Positions 1 through 9,031 are shown, numbered from the stretch's first letter. The stretch: 64,000 nt of DNA from JAUIIK01 sp963709995 (GCA_963709995.1 CAVPYN010000011.1:186001-250000), one strand, 5' to 3'. Translations and numbers: made by a program. The notes: generated by a model not told the origin, from the letters alone.

Positions 1-453
1 AATCTGACCGATGACCTGCGCCTTGTCGCCATCCTTGGATTCCCTTTCGAGATGACCCTGGCGGGCGCGCGGTTGATTCTCGGCGGCACGCTCGACCGCT
101 TCCCGAACCTGACCATCATCCTTGGACAGCTGGGCGGAGCGTTGCCGATGCTCGCAGAGCGGATTGGAAGAGGTCTCGAGATTTATCCCGAGGTGATGAG
201 CAGCCTTGAACGGCCTCTCGATCACTACCTGCGACGCTTCTACTACGACACCGTGCCCTACGGCGCGATCGGTATCCCGTTGACTTATGACATTGCCGGG
301 GCAAACCGGATCCTGGTCGCGAGCGACCATCCCCATCAGATTGGCTCGCTCGACCAGTGCCTGGACGTGATTCGATCGATGGATGTGCCGGAAGAGGAGA
401 AAGCCTTGATGCTCGGCGGAACCGCCTCGACACTGTTCGGCATTCCGGCATGA
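1..453 (+). CDS. Amidohydrolase family 2 protein, C-terminal part
   Basis: This is the C-terminal ~150 residues of a metal-dependent TIM-barrel hydrolase of the amidohydrolase_2 (ACMSD-like) family; the reading frame is open from base 1, so the 5' end lies outside the window. The segment LGQLGGALPMLAERI, the stretch YYDTVPYG and the motif ASDHPHQIG (a late barrel strand with the conserved Asp) are typical of this family, whose members hydrolyse or decarboxylate cyclic and aromatic acids. The stop codon overlaps the start of the chorismate mutase gene, so the two are probably co-transcribed. Substrate cannot be read from the fragment. Confidence 0.8.
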   Translation, partial: NLTDDLRLVAILGFPFEMTLAGARLILGGTLDRFPNLTIILGQLGGALPMLAERIGRGLEIYPEVMSSLERPLDHYLRRFYYDTVPYGAIGIPLTYDIAGANRILVASDHPHQIGSLDQCLDVIRSMDVPEEEKALMLGGTASTLFGIPA

Positions 454-749
454 GCACGAGCGACTTGCCGGTCTTCAACAACCTCGTCGATGTGCGCCGG
501 AAGATAGACGAGATCGATGCCGAAATCGTGCGCATGATTGCCGTACGCGCCGCCTGCGTTGACGAAGTTGTGCGGTTCAAGTCCGGCCCTGCAGACGCCC
601 ACCGGCCAGACCGCGTCGAGGCCGTCATCGCGTCGGTCCGCTCTCACGCAGACCGCGATGGCGCGGATCCCGATCTCGTGGAACAGCTCTATCGATCGAT
701 GATTGCCTGGTTCACCGCACGCGAGATTCAGAAACTCAGCACAGAGTAG
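450..749 (+). CDS. Chorismate mutase, AroQ type
   Basis: This small all-helical protein (99 residues) matches the AroQ chorismate mutase fold, which converts chorismate to prephenate; PchB-like isochorismate-pyruvate lyases share the fold and cannot be excluded. Visible signatures are the N-terminal VRRKIDEIDAEIV helix with its active-site Arg, the central R-F-K segment and the closing helix LYRSMIAWFTAREIQ. I chose the ATG at 450 because it overlaps the upstream stop (ATGA arrangement) and gives the usual AroQ length; an in-frame ATG further upstream lies inside the amidohydrolase gene. Confidence 0.75.
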   Translation: MSTSDLPVFNNLVDVRRKIDEIDAEIVRMIAVRAACVDEVVRFKSGPADAHRPDRVEAVIASVRSHADRDGADPDLVEQLYRSMIAWFTAREIQKLSTE

Positions 750-795
750 AACTGCTATGCGACGCCGGGAGGGCGCGCGAAGGGTACCCTATGCT

Positions 796-1248
796 CTAGC
801 GAACCGCGAGCCGTTCCGTCTGGGCCCGGTCCCAGACAGCAAACTCGATGCTGGTAACGACATCGGAGTTGAGGGAGTCGATCATCGATTGCGTATGACG
901 ATCGAGGGCCGTGCCGAGTTCCGCGGTGTCAAGGATGTCAAGATCCAGGAGTATGTCACCGAGACGCGACGGCGACGAGCTACTGGCGATCGCCCTAAGC
1001 CGTTGCTGATGCTGCTCGATCAGGGCTTCATGAAGATCAATCGCTCCAATTGTGCCGCTCTTCATGAGCTGTAATCCGAGCCGGTCAGACGGGCGGCTCG
1101 ACTGCACGCCAACCACCTCGCCATCAACAAATCGGAAGTTCACCGTCCGGTAGGTCGTTGTCACCACGAGCGTGCCGTTGGCGCCCCGGCTGGCGAGGGC
1201 TGCCAGTGTTCGCGCGAGCGGAGCCCTGGAGAAATCAGGATTAGTCAT
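796..1248 (-). CDS. DUF4388/PATAN-like protein
   Basis: A protein of 150 residues from the ATG at 1248. Its first half (LARTLAALASRGANGTLVV followed by FRFVDGEVVGVQSS) resembles the PATAN/DUF4388 domain, which pairs a small beta unit with a helix and occurs in signalling and gliding-motility proteins of Chloroflexi, cyanobacteria and deltaproteobacteria. The second half (RLGDILLDLDILDTAELGTAL) looks like the GspE/PilB N-terminal helical module. The frame stays open upstream to 1524, but the upstream part has no family-like sequence. It stands alone, convergent with the chorismate mutase gene. Function is inferred only by domain resemblance. Confidence 0.6.
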   Translation of the reverse strand: MTNPDFSRAPLARTLAALASRGANGTLVVTTTYRTVNFRFVDGEVVGVQSSRPSDRLGLQLMKSGTIGAIDLHEALIEQHQQRLRAIASSSSPSRLGDILLDLDILDTAELGTALDRHTQSMIDSLNSDVVTSIEFAVWDRAQTERLAVR

Positions 1249-1564
1249 ATCTTGCCGCATCTTTCCAAACCGGAGTTCCCGTCTTCTGGATCTACCTGAC
1301 AATCTTGGCAAGACCTGGGCTAGACACGAAGATACGCGGGTCATAGGCTGGTGCGGGCCTTTAGTTCCAGCATCGACGTACTGAATGCGCCCACTGCCTG
1401 TCCGGCCGAACCATGATCCCCGTTCCCTCCAGTCAACCCGGGCGCGTCCTGCTATCGAAGGGATAGTCCCTCTTGTGAGTCTTTGCAACCAGATGTACGC
1501 TAGCGCGGCAACGAACGAGGCCAATCGGTGATCGGGGGCGCGTGCCCGTTAGAACAGGCGGTCG

Positions 1565-2848
1565 ATGATCACGGTGCAGCGCGCAACCGCACGCGCGCGT
1601 GGGGTCTTCTTCGGCTGGTGGATTGTCGTCGCCGGCATCGGCGTGCAATCTCTCACCGGCGCCCTGCTTTCCCACGCGTTCGGCGCATACGTCGTCGTCC
1701 TCAAAGACGCCTTCGGTTGGAGCACAACGACCTTCTCGATTGCCTTCTCACTCCAGCGGGCCGAAAGCGGGCTGCTTGGCCCGGTCCAGGGTTGGCTGCT
1801 GGATCGATTCGGGCCGCGAGTAGTGATGACGGCCGGACTGACGATATTCGGCGTAGGATTCATGCTCTTCAGCCAGATCAACTCGCCAATCCAGTTCTAT
1901 CTGACCTTTCTCCTGATGGCGGTTGGCGTCAGCCTCGGCGGCTTTATGTCGATCACAGCGACGATCGTCAACTGGTTCGAACGTCGTCGTGGCACGGCGC
2001 TGGGAATCATGCAGACCGGCAGCGCCATTGGCGGGTTCCTCCTGCCAATTGTCGCCTGGTCACTAACCGCAAACGGCTGGCGGACTACCGCGTTCGCGTC
2101 CGGCGTCGTCATACTCGTGGTTGGCATCCCGCTCGCCCAGTTGATGCGCCGCTCGCCAGAGGAGTACGGGTACGAACCCGATGGGGGACAGACCGTCGAG
2201 ACAGGTGGCATGACACTTGCCGGCAGGGCAACCAGCTTTACCGCCCGCCAGGCAATGCGAACAAGAGCGTTCTGGTTTCTCACGATCGGCCATAGCCTCG
2301 CGGTCATGGTCGTTACAACTGTCTCGGTCTATCTCATACCGTACTTGAACAGTGACTTCGGACTCAGCCTCGGCGCAGCGTCGACCATCGTCGTTCTGAT
2401 GACGGCTTCGATGATGGTCGGCCAGTTGCTAGGCGGCTTTCTTGGCGACCGCTACAGCAAGCGCTGGCTGGCAACGTTCGCGACGAGCGGCAGTGCGGTC
2501 GCAATGATCTTGCTAGCAACCGCCACCGGACTGGGTATCGTCATCGCCGCGGTCATGGTTCAAGGCTGGGCACACGGCTTTCGCGGAGTGCAGATGATGC
2601 CAATTCGAGCTGATTACTTCGGCAGGCAGGCCTTCGGCAAGATCATGGGATTCACCTTCATGTTCATGATGTGGGGTGAAATCGGCGGTCCAGTAGGGAT
2701 GGGGATCATCGTTGACACCATCGGCAGCTACCGGCTGGGATTCGCGCTCCTTGGCGTGGCGGCCGGGGTTGCCGCGCTCTTCTTCGCGCTGTCATCCCAG
2801 CCACCTCGTCCAACACCCGTCGCTACGACAACCGTCCCGCTAACGTAG
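1565..2848 (+). CDS. MFS transporter, monocarboxylate/OFA type
   Basis: An integral membrane transporter of 427 residues with about twelve hydrophobic segments. The opening FFGWWIVVAGIGVQSL, the early LDRFGPRVVM loop, INWFERRRGTALGIMQ and the second-half GDRYSKRW loop are hallmarks of the oxalate/formate-antiporter and monocarboxylate branch of the major facilitator superfamily. The substrate is not predictable. The central cytoplasmic loop around residues 195-225 is hydrophilic as expected. The ATG at 1565 is used; a GTG three codons later is equally possible. It is a single gene in a divergent arrangement with the PATAN-like protein. Confidence 0.85.
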   Translation: MITVQRATARARGVFFGWWIVVAGIGVQSLTGALLSHAFGAYVVVLKDAFGWSTTTFSIAFSLQRAESGLLGPVQGWLLDRFGPRVVMTAGLTIFGVGFMLFSQINSPIQFYLTFLLMAVGVSLGGFMSITATIVNWFERRRGTALGIMQTGSAIGGFLLPIVAWSLTANGWRTTAFASGVVILVVGIPLAQLMRRSPEEYGYEPDGGQTVETGGMTLAGRATSFTARQAMRTRAFWFLTIGHSLAVMVVTTVSVYLIPYLNSDFGLSLGAASTIVVLMTASMMVGQLLGGFLGDRYSKRWLATFATSGSAVAMILLATATGLGIVIAAVMVQGWAHGFRGVQMMPIRADYFGRQAFGKIMGFTFMFMMWGEIGGPVGMGIIVDTIGSYRLGFALLGVAAGVAALFFALSSQPPRPTPVATTTVPLT

Positions 2849-2930
2849 ACTTGCCGCCAGCTTTCGCCAGTTTGCAGCGCCCCCATTCAAACCGCGACGA
2901 CACTCAGGCGGCTGCACATATTGCGACGCG

Positions 2931-3065
2931 CTAGTTGAACGAAGAGATGAGCACGATCCCGAGAAAACAGGCGCCACAGGCAAGAAGCACAAGTAGAACT
3001 GCCAAGCCAACGAGGCATCCCCCGCTGATATCGCCGAACACATCGAACAAATCGCCAAAGTCCAT
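2931..3065 (-). CDS. Small membrane protein with one TM segment
   Basis: A 44-residue protein: MDFGDLFDVFGDISGGC followed by a strongly hydrophobic Leu/Val/Cys-rich helix. The frame is also open upstream to an ATG at 3149; that longer product would begin with a CPEC pair (MWCPECGYRD) and could be a one-knuckle zinc ribbon fused to the membrane helix, so the start is uncertain. It lies 44 bases (for the longer form) downstream of the zinc-ribbon gene on the same strand and is likely co-transcribed with it. No function can be assigned. Confidence 0.45.
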   Translation of the reverse strand: MDFGDLFDVFGDISGGCLVGLAVLLVLLACGACFLGIVLISSFN

Positions 3066-3192
3066 ATCCGACTCCCTGTGCGCAATCCGGATTACTGCGC
3101 CAATGTCACCCGGCGACACATCGCGGTACCCGCACTCCGGGCACCACATGGCTGCCGCAGTACCAGACTTGCCCGCTCAAAGATGATCAGCG

Positions 3193-3462
3193 TCAGTCGA
3201 GGTCAAAGAGATCCGCCAGGAATCGGCGTTTGCGGCTCTTCCGGCGCCGGCCGGACTGCCGGCTATCGTATTCGAATTCATCATCCTCATCGACTTCATC
3301 CCAGTCGGTGGTGCTATCCTGCCCGGCTGCGATGATCTTCTCCAGTTCGCCCCGATCCAGATAGAGGCCACCGCAGTCGGCACAGGTATCGATCAGGACG
3401 TTACCCCGCCGCATTGGCACCATATCGCCGGAACACTTCGGGCAATAGACGACTGACTGCAT
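3193..3462 (-). CDS. TFIIB-type zinc ribbon protein
   Basis: An 89-residue protein with a clear zinc ribbon: CPKC at residues 8-11 and CADCGG near residue 32, followed by LYLDRGELEKII. This is the zf-TFIIB (COG3809) pattern found in many bacterial proteins of unknown role. The C-terminus is first very acidic and then very basic (GRRRKSRKRR), suggesting a nucleic-acid or protein contact. It sits 14 bases downstream of the TerC gene on the same strand and may be transcribed with it, which would place it under the same manganese riboswitch. Confidence 0.75.
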   Translation of the reverse strand: MQSVVYCPKCSGDMVPMRRGNVLIDTCADCGGLYLDRGELEKIIAAGQDSTTDWDEVDEDDEFEYDSRQSGRRRKSRKRRFLADLFDLD

Positions 3463-3476
3463 CTCGGTTCCTTTCT

Positions 3477-4475
3477 TTAGCTTTCGTTTCGTGGAGAGGC
3501 GGGCAGTGGTTTGAGCCGGGCAGTACCCTCCAGCGGTTCTTCAGGCTCACCGTCAGCCAGCAACTCCGCCGGGCGGCGAATCGACGCGATGATCGCGATC
3601 GCGAAGATCGCCACAATCACGGCTAGCGACGCAACAATCGGGATTTTGTAGAGGTCGATCAGGAGCATCTTCACGCCGATGAAGACGAGAATGACGCTCA
3701 GGCCATGCCGCAGGTAGAAGAACCTTCGGATGACGTCGGCAAGGAGAAAGTACATCGACCGCAAGCCCAGTACGGCGAAGACATTCGACGTGAAGACGAG
3801 AAACGGGTCCTGGGTAATCGCGAAAATGGCCGGGATGGAATCGACTGCAAAGACGACGTCGGTCACGATCACCACGGCCATCACGACGAACAGCGGCGTC
3901 GCCACCCATTTGCCGGCATCGCGTATGAGAAAACGTTGGCCGTGGTACTCGTTCGTCACCGGGATGAAGCGGCGCAGTATGCGCACGCCCAGGGTATCGC
4001 TCATGTCCGCTTCGTGCTCGTTCCGCTCTCGAAAGAGCTTGATCCCGGTGATGACCAGGAAGGCGCCGAAGACATAGAGCACCCAGTGGAAATTCTTCAC
4101 CAGATAACTTCCACTGAGAATCAGCACGCCGCGCAGCGCCAACGCGCCGATGATCCCCCAGAAGAGCACCCGATGCTGGTAGACCTGAGGAACCGCGAAT
4201 GCGGTGAAGATCAGCACGAAGACGAAGATGTTGTCGACCGCCAGCGACTTCTCGACGAGATAGCCGGTCAGAAACTGAAGCGCTGGTTCGCTTCCGGCAT
4301 AGAGATAAATGCCGACATTGAACAGCAGCGCAAGCGACACCCAGACACCACTCCAGATCGCGGCTTCTTTCATCGAGACAGCGTGCGGCGTGCGATTGAA
4401 AACGCCCAGGTCAAGCGCCAGCATTCCAGCAATGAAAAGCAGGAATAGCGCCCAGAACCACAAAGATACATCCAT
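3477..4475 (-). CDS. TerC/Alx family membrane protein
   Basis: An integral membrane protein of 332 residues with about nine helices, belonging to the TerC/Alx family of Mn2+ exporters and metal-homeostasis proteins. Signatures are the opening WFWALFLLFIAGMLALDLGVFNR, SLAVDNIFVFVLIF and VVIVTDVVFAVDSIPAIFAITQD; the paired Asp-containing helices are the presumed metal path. The ATG at 4475 is chosen because the longer possible start (4520) would fall in the T-run of the upstream riboswitch terminator. The manganese riboswitch at 4553-4667 and family precedent support a role in manganese efflux. The zinc-ribbon gene follows 14 bases downstream. Confidence 0.92.
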   Translation of the reverse strand: MDVSLWFWALFLLFIAGMLALDLGVFNRTPHAVSMKEAAIWSGVWVSLALLFNVGIYLYAGSEPALQFLTGYLVEKSLAVDNIFVFVLIFTAFAVPQVYQHRVLFWGIIGALALRGVLILSGSYLVKNFHWVLYVFGAFLVITGIKLFRERNEHEADMSDTLGVRILRRFIPVTNEYHGQRFLIRDAGKWVATPLFVVMAVVIVTDVVFAVDSIPAIFAITQDPFLVFTSNVFAVLGLRSMYFLLADVIRRFFYLRHGLSVILVFIGVKMLLIDLYKIPIVASLAVIVAIFAIAIIASIRRPAELLADGEPEEPLEGTARLKPLPASPRNES

Positions 4476-4518
4476 CGTAAGAGAACAACCTCGTCTCAAT
4501 TGGCGGCTTTCGGACAAC

Positions 4519-4563
4519 AAAAAAGCGAGCCGCTACGGCACCATCGTGTCGTAGTGGTCTCGC
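4519..4563 (-). terminator. Riboswitch-controlled intrinsic terminator
   Basis: On the minus strand GCGAG (4563-4559) pairs with CTCGC (4529-4525), continued inward by CC/GG and CTACG/CGTAG around a 12-base loop, and is followed by six T residues (4524-4519). The 5' arm contains the CCACT needed for riboswitch helix P1, so P1 and the terminator are mutually exclusive. Metal binding should therefore permit read-through into terC. Confidence 0.85.
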
Positions 4564-4667
4564 CTCAGATCGCTATCCGAAATACCGGCCAACCGAGAGA
4601 TGCGTGGCATCTCTGTTCTGACGATTGACCGAACGCGACGTTCCCGCCGCGCAGGCTACTCCCCACT
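4553..4667 (-). promoter_or_regulatory. yybP-ykoY manganese riboswitch
   Basis: Read on the minus strand, this stretch carries both conserved cores of the yybP-ykoY class: AGTGGGGAGTAG at 4667-4656 and GAGACCACT at 4561-4553. The P1 arms AGTGG and CCACT are complementary and differ from the common AAAGG/CCUUU pair, so pairing is kept although the sequence differs. About 85 bases of helical sequence separate the cores. This class binds Mn2+ and commonly controls TerC/Alx and MntP exporters, which matches the gene beginning 78 bases downstream. Confidence 0.88.
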
Positions 4668-4775
4668 GTCAGGACGGAGTATATCCATGGATCGGCGTTC
4701 GTCAAGCTTGATCGCACTTTTTCGGGACCGAAATCCTTCCCCAAACCGGGCCGGTGGTCGGAAATCGCGTTCCTT

Positions 4776-5054
4776 TTACCCTGGGATCAGCCCGTCCTCA
4801 CGCAGCATCTCGCGAATTTCCGCCAGGGTTGCGTATTCGGGCGGAAGGATCGCATCGGAGCGCTCGATGAGGTAATCTGCAAGTGGCGTCCCGTGGCTGC
4901 GCACAAGTTTGATCATCTCCTGGAGCACATAGGAGAAGTGGTGTGCATTATCTGCTTGGAGATCCGATTGTAGCCCGGCATCCAGAGCGTTGAGATCGTT
5001 GACAAGGCGGTCATCGAGGCGAAACTGGCCCTCGCCAATGATGCGAACGATCAT
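4776..5054 (-). CDS. PspA-associated protein (PspAA)
   Basis: A 92-residue protein beginning MIVRIIGEGQFRLDD and containing LNALDAGLQ and FSYVLQEMIKLVRSHG, the pattern of the small PspAA partner found next to PspA genes in actinobacteria, Chloroflexi and archaea. It overlaps the 3' end of the PspA gene by 4 bases, indicating translational coupling. In characterised operons these partners act in envelope-stress signalling, but the biochemical role of PspAA is not established. Its C-terminus (PPEYATLAEIREMLREDG) resembles the usual end of the family. Confidence 0.82.
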   Translation of the reverse strand: MIVRIIGEGQFRLDDRLVNDLNALDAGLQSDLQADNAHHFSYVLQEMIKLVRSHGTPLADYLIERSDAILPPEYATLAEIREMLREDGLIPG

Positions 5055-5923
5055 GATTGGCCGCGTTCCCGTGCAAGCTCATCCTCAAGACGGGCGAGAT
5101 CATCGTCAATCGCCGTCATTTCAAGCTGGCGATCGAATCGGGTTCCGGGATCCTCGACGCCCTCCACAAGCCCATCATCCAGCATTTGCTCGGTTGCGGC
5201 GCCGCGGCTGCGTAGCTCGGCGGTATGGGTTTCGATCCGCTTCATCGTGTAGGCGACATCACTGGACTCTTCACTCAAGCCACTATACATCTCGCCGATG
5301 CGCGCTTGTGCTTCCGCCGAGGCTCTCTGGGAGCGCAGAACGTCGCGCCGGGCACGGAAGGTTTCGACCTTGGCTTCGAGCCGGGCTTCGGCGCGCATGA
5401 GTTGCGCCAGTTCCTGGTTGAGCGTCTGCAACTCGCGCTCGAACTCCAACGCTTGAGCCATGCTGAGACGTTTGCGCTCCAGAGCCACTCGCGCCAGGTC
5501 CTCGCTCCCGTTTGCCAGTTCTTCCCTCGCCAATCGCTCGAACTCACCGGCTCGCCGAGAGTTAGCTTCCGAACGCTTGTGCATCCGGCGCTGCGTGACG
5601 CTCACTTCTTCAATGCTCCGGCGAACATCGTCGAGCAACTGGAGTTGTTGTTGAAGGGCACGATCGAGATCCGCATCCGGATCGAGCGCCGGAGCCGCTG
5701 CGGATGCCGGCTGTGACGGAACCGGCTGGAAAAGACGCGTGAATCTGCCCACAAGCCCGCCGCTTGAAGACTGGTCCACGGGCGTGGGATCCGCGCGCAT
5801 TGGCTTCTGTTGCGGCTGCTCTCGCGATTTCTTACTGCTCTTCTTGCTCTTCTTATTCTTCTTGCGACGCTTCTTCGCTTCATCGAAAAGGTCTTCAACG
5901 ATGTCGAAGATTTCCTCAGGCAT
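5051..5923 (-). CDS. pspA: PspA/IM30 family protein
   Basis: A 290-residue coiled-coil protein of the PspA/Vipp1 (ESCRT-III-like) membrane-remodelling superfamily. After a short acidic start (MPEEIFDIVEDLFDEAK) it has an unusually basic Lys/Ser/Arg-rich stretch at residues ~14-45 and a linker. Long heptad-rich helices (residues ~80-230) follow, with the family-like YTMKRIETHTAELRSRG near the end. The start at 5923 is chosen over 6016 because the upstream translation is Cys/Arg-rich and unrelated. It is coupled to the PspAA gene. Ordinary PspA begins with an amphipathic helix; here a polybasic segment takes that place, possibly giving electrostatic membrane contact (inference). Confidence 0.8.
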   Translation of the reverse strand: MPEEIFDIVEDLFDEAKKRRKKNKKSKKSSKKSREQPQQKPMRADPTPVDQSSSGGLVGRFTRLFQPVPSQPASAAAPALDPDADLDRALQQQLQLLDDVRRSIEEVSVTQRRMHKRSEANSRRAGEFERLAREELANGSEDLARVALERKRLSMAQALEFERELQTLNQELAQLMRAEARLEAKVETFRARRDVLRSQRASAEAQARIGEMYSGLSEESSDVAYTMKRIETHTAELRSRGAATEQMLDDGLVEGVEDPGTRFDRQLEMTAIDDDLARLEDELARERGQS

Positions 5924-6134
5924 TCTTCGCTGGCCTTTCCACATTGGGAACTGGGTCCGGCGACGCAGGCATTGGCATGATTGCCCGCGATTGACGGCCA
6001 GCGCAAAGCCTATCAAACGGGAAGAGCATCAACCCTGTCGCGAGAGAGGCTCTATCGCGCGCGGGCTGTTGGCACTGCATGAGATCCTCTAGGCAATAAC
6101 CGGGTTGGTGCCATCCATTCGGTTGTACGGTGCG

Positions 6135-6626
6135 CTACGTCCGGACTTCGTTCCGCCGCCAGATCTCGAAGTTGAGCGCTCCCGCGAAGGCGACCCAGAG
6201 CAAATACGGGACGAGCAACAATGCCGCGACGACGCTGATCGGCCAGAAGACGATCAAAGTCGCCGCAATCGCCATGAATAGTGACGCGATCACCACAAAC
6301 GCCCAACCGGGCTGCTTCAAGCCGAAGAATACCGGCGTCCAGGCCGCGTTCAGCGCCAGTTGAAGGCTGAAGACGCTCGCTGCTTGTGCCCGCATACCTC
6401 CAGCGGTACGACGGCGCAAGACGAGATACGCGGAGACGCCCATCAGACTGTAGAGCAGAATCCATGCCGGGCCAAAGATCGAGGGCGGCGGCGCAAAGGG
6501 CGGTTTCTCAAGCTTCTGATAGTATGACCGCACGTCACCGCTACCAAGCAAGCCAATCACACCTGCCATCTGGCAGATGACGATGCTCGCCGCGAGTTTC
6601 AGCGCCTCAACGAAAATCGAACTCAC
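6135..6626 (-). CDS. tspO: TspO/MBR family protein
   Basis: A five-helix membrane protein of 163 residues. The family signatures are easy to see: YYQKLEKPPFAPPPSIFGPAWILLYSLMG in pieces around residues 35-63, and the late motif LNAAWTPVFF. TspO proteins bind porphyrins and other tetrapyrroles and affect stress responses. The gene follows its neighbour on the same strand with a short gap but has no obvious functional partner here. Length and helix count match the family. Confidence 0.93.
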   Translation of the reverse strand: MSSIFVEALKLAASIVICQMAGVIGLLGSGDVRSYYQKLEKPPFAPPPSIFGPAWILLYSLMGVSAYLVLRRRTAGGMRAQAASVFSLQLALNAAWTPVFFGLKQPGWAFVVIASLFMAIAATLIVFWPISVVAALLLVPYLLWVAFAGALNFEIWRRNEVRT

Positions 6627-6652
6627 CTGTCAACCCCTCCCGATGTTGACTC

Positions 6653-8096
6653 CTAGCCGATATGAATCGTCGTGTCCGGCAGACGATAACGCTTTTCCGA
6701 CTGCTGAGCCTGCAGAGCATATACGGTCAGCAACGGACCAAGCCGCCCAACGAACATCGAGATGATGACGACGACCTTGCCGGGAGTCGAAAGCAGCGGC
6801 GTGATGCCGGTGGAAAAACCTACCGTAGCAATCGCGCTCATCGACTCGAAGAGCACATCAATGAATCCTGGCTGGGTTCCCCAGAGGTGCTCGGTGCCGG
6901 CCAGCGCCGCCGCCGCCATGAAGTGACCAACGAAGAAGATAACGATCACCGCCATCGCTCTCAACACCGTCTCCACCGGCACCCGTCGCCGGAAGAGCTC
7001 GATCTCCGTCGATCCACGCATGATCGACATGACCGCAACCACAACAACGCCAAGGGTCGCGATCCTCACACCACCTGCCGGCGAACCTGACGCCCCGCCA
7101 ACACCCATCAGCGCAACATAGACGAAATCGGTGAAGGAGCTCACCTGGCTGAAATCGACGGTCGCGATACCCGCCGAACGAGCGGAGATGCTTTGGAACA
7201 GTGCCGCCATCGGCTTGTCTCGCGCTGGCATCTCTGACAGCACGCCGTTCCATTCCGGACCGATAAAGGCAACGAAACCAATCGCGATGAGGACGCCATG
7301 GACTGACAGAACAAGCTTGGTGTAGGGCGTCAAACCCTTCCAGCCGCGGGAGTCGATCACATCGGCGACAACGATGTACGAGATCGTCCCCAGAGTGATC
7401 AGGACAATCAGCACGGCATTAATCCAGACCGAGCCGGAGTAAGCGGTAAAGGACTGGAAGCCTCCCTGGATGTCGAAACCGCCATTGTTGAAGGCTGATA
7501 CCGAGGTAAAGATGCTCTGCCAGGCCGCCATGTGCACGGCCTCATCCCGGACGAAGTAGAGAAAAAGCGCCAGTACACCGAGGCCTTCAACAATCAACGT
7601 GAACCGGATGACACGCCGGGTCAGCGCCGCCGCTTCGTGAACCGGAAGGGTCAACTCGCCAGAAGACAGCATCATCGCGTTGCGGATGCTGTGCCGGCCA
7701 CCCCGCGAAGAGCAGCCGGAGCGCAATGCCCGCCCCGACTGTGAAGCTGATGCCGCCGACCTGCATCAACAAAACAATCACGAACTGTCCCAGAAAATTC
7801 CAGTGCGTGGCGGTGTCGACGGTGACCAGCCCGGTCACTGACACCGCGGAAGCGGATGTGAACAACGCATCGACAAGCGGAGTGCCCTGTTCGTGGCGCG
7901 TTGAGTAAGGCAGGGCAAGAAGCAGTGTGCCGATTCCAATGATCGCCGCGACGGCTATGACGAATCGCTTGGCATGGAGTTCGGTATGGCGCGATACCTG
8001 GCGTAGACCGGTATCCTCTGGAAGCTCGATCTCGCGCCGGGCGTTGAAGCGCCGGCGCACCACCCGGTCGCCGGGACGGCCCGTTGATCCGCTCAT
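6653..8096 (-). CDS. TrkH/KtrB K+ transporter, one frame break
   Basis: A potassium-translocating subunit of the TrkH/Ktr family of about 480 residues. The four P-loops are present: SAVSVTGLVTVD, SAFNNGGFDI, ARSAGIATVDFS and SAIATVGFSTG, each with the filter glycine; MQVGGISFTV precedes the break. The N-terminal part (8096 to ~7695) and the rest lie in different frames. Removing one base from the CCCC run at 7691-7694 joins them as LLFAGGRHSIRNAMMLSSG, which looks like a homopolymer error. The N-terminus is basic, as in KtrB. No KtrA/TrkA regulatory subunit is nearby. Confidence 0.85.
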
Positions 8097-8182
8097 GCGC
8101 AGGTGTCAAAAGTCGCATCGCCCGGCAGGCAAATGCCAGGAATCCGGCGTTCTCGAAGCTCGGCAGCCCTACTGTACAACGA

Positions 8183-9031
8183 TCAGGTCAGGAACGACGC
8201 TGGCTCGTGGAGCGCCGCCCGTAGTGCTGACCAGAGCACCTGGTACTGATCCCACGGGTTGTCACCATCGATCCTGATCGTGACCGGGCTCACCCGTTCG
8301 ACACCCGCCACCTGAGCGGCGCGATCGCATTGGAGCATCGTCAGGAAATCGACCTCGAATGTAAGTGGCGATTCAGGACGATACCGCGGTACGTTGCCAC
8401 GACTCTCCAGTGCGCGCTTTGCGGCGGCGGTGATCTCCGGGATCGTGGCCGACGGCGGACGACAGATCGCCGAGTTGCGCCCGACCGCGTCCTTGACTGA
8501 AACGGTCTCGATCGAGTCGCCGAGGAATCGGCGCGCCTCCTGGCAGGTCGTGGTGTCTCCGGTGACCATGACGACCGGAATTCCCATCGCGCCGAGCACG
8601 GCGGCGTTGATCCCGGTCTCGCCGTGCGGGACGCCGTTGATCCGGAGTTCGTGGACCGCCGCGCCAGCGATCGTGTGGGGATGGATCGCATTGTAAGTCT
8701 TTGCCATCGCGTGATAACCAATGAAGACGGCCGCGTCGAACTTGCGCGAATCTGCTCCTTCAAGCTGGCAGTGGTCGCGGGCATTGGCACTGCCGGTCAT
8801 CAGATGCGATGCCGGATGCATGTCTTCAAAGATCAGGTTACGCATCGGACCGTGACCATCGATCACCAGGATGTATTCAGCGCCCGCCTGGACCAGCCCT
8901 TCGACCGCGGCGTTAGCGTCATCCGTCATGAGCTTCCGGCCACGGTTGTACTCACGTTGCTCCGGGCTCATCATGTCGGCGTGGACAACACCGGTGATGC
9001 CTTCGATGTCTACCGAAACGAGAACGTTCAT
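8183..9031 (-). CDS. M55 family D-aminopeptidase (DppA-like)
   Basis: A 282-residue zinc peptidase of family M55, which removes N-terminal D-residues from peptides; Bacillus DppA is the type member. Metal ligands expected from DppA are in place: D8 and E10 (SVDIEG), H60 (DGHG), H107 (GYHA) and E138 (HGETG). The start at 9031 is supported by the Shine-Dalgarno-like GGAGGGG eight bases upstream and by matching the family's N-terminus. The gene is divergent from a peptide-type solute-binding protein gene, suggesting the pair serves uptake and breakdown of peptides containing D-amino acids (inference). Confidence 0.92.
   Translation of the reverse strand: MNVLVSVDIEGITGVVHADMMSPEQREYNRGRKLMTDDANAAVEGLVQAGAEYILVIDGHGPMRNLIFEDMHPASHLMTGSANARDHCQLEGADSRKFDAAVFIGYHAMAKTYNAIHPHTIAGAAVHELRINGVPHGETGINAAVLGAMGIPVVMVTGDTTTCQEARRFLGDSIETVSVKDAVGRNSAICRPPSATIPEITAAAKRALESRGNVPRYRPESPLTFEVDFLTMLQCDRAAQVAGVERVSPVTIRIDGDNPWDQYQVLWSALRAALHEPASFLT

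Noticed and set aside
703..1074. Plus-strand open frame after the chorismate mutase
   Set aside because: It is antisense to the PATAN-like gene, has an implausible composition and no family pattern.
4476..4520. A longer TerC start at 4520
   Set aside because: It would begin at the T-run of the riboswitch terminator and adds a sequence unlike the family; 4475 fits the family N-terminus.
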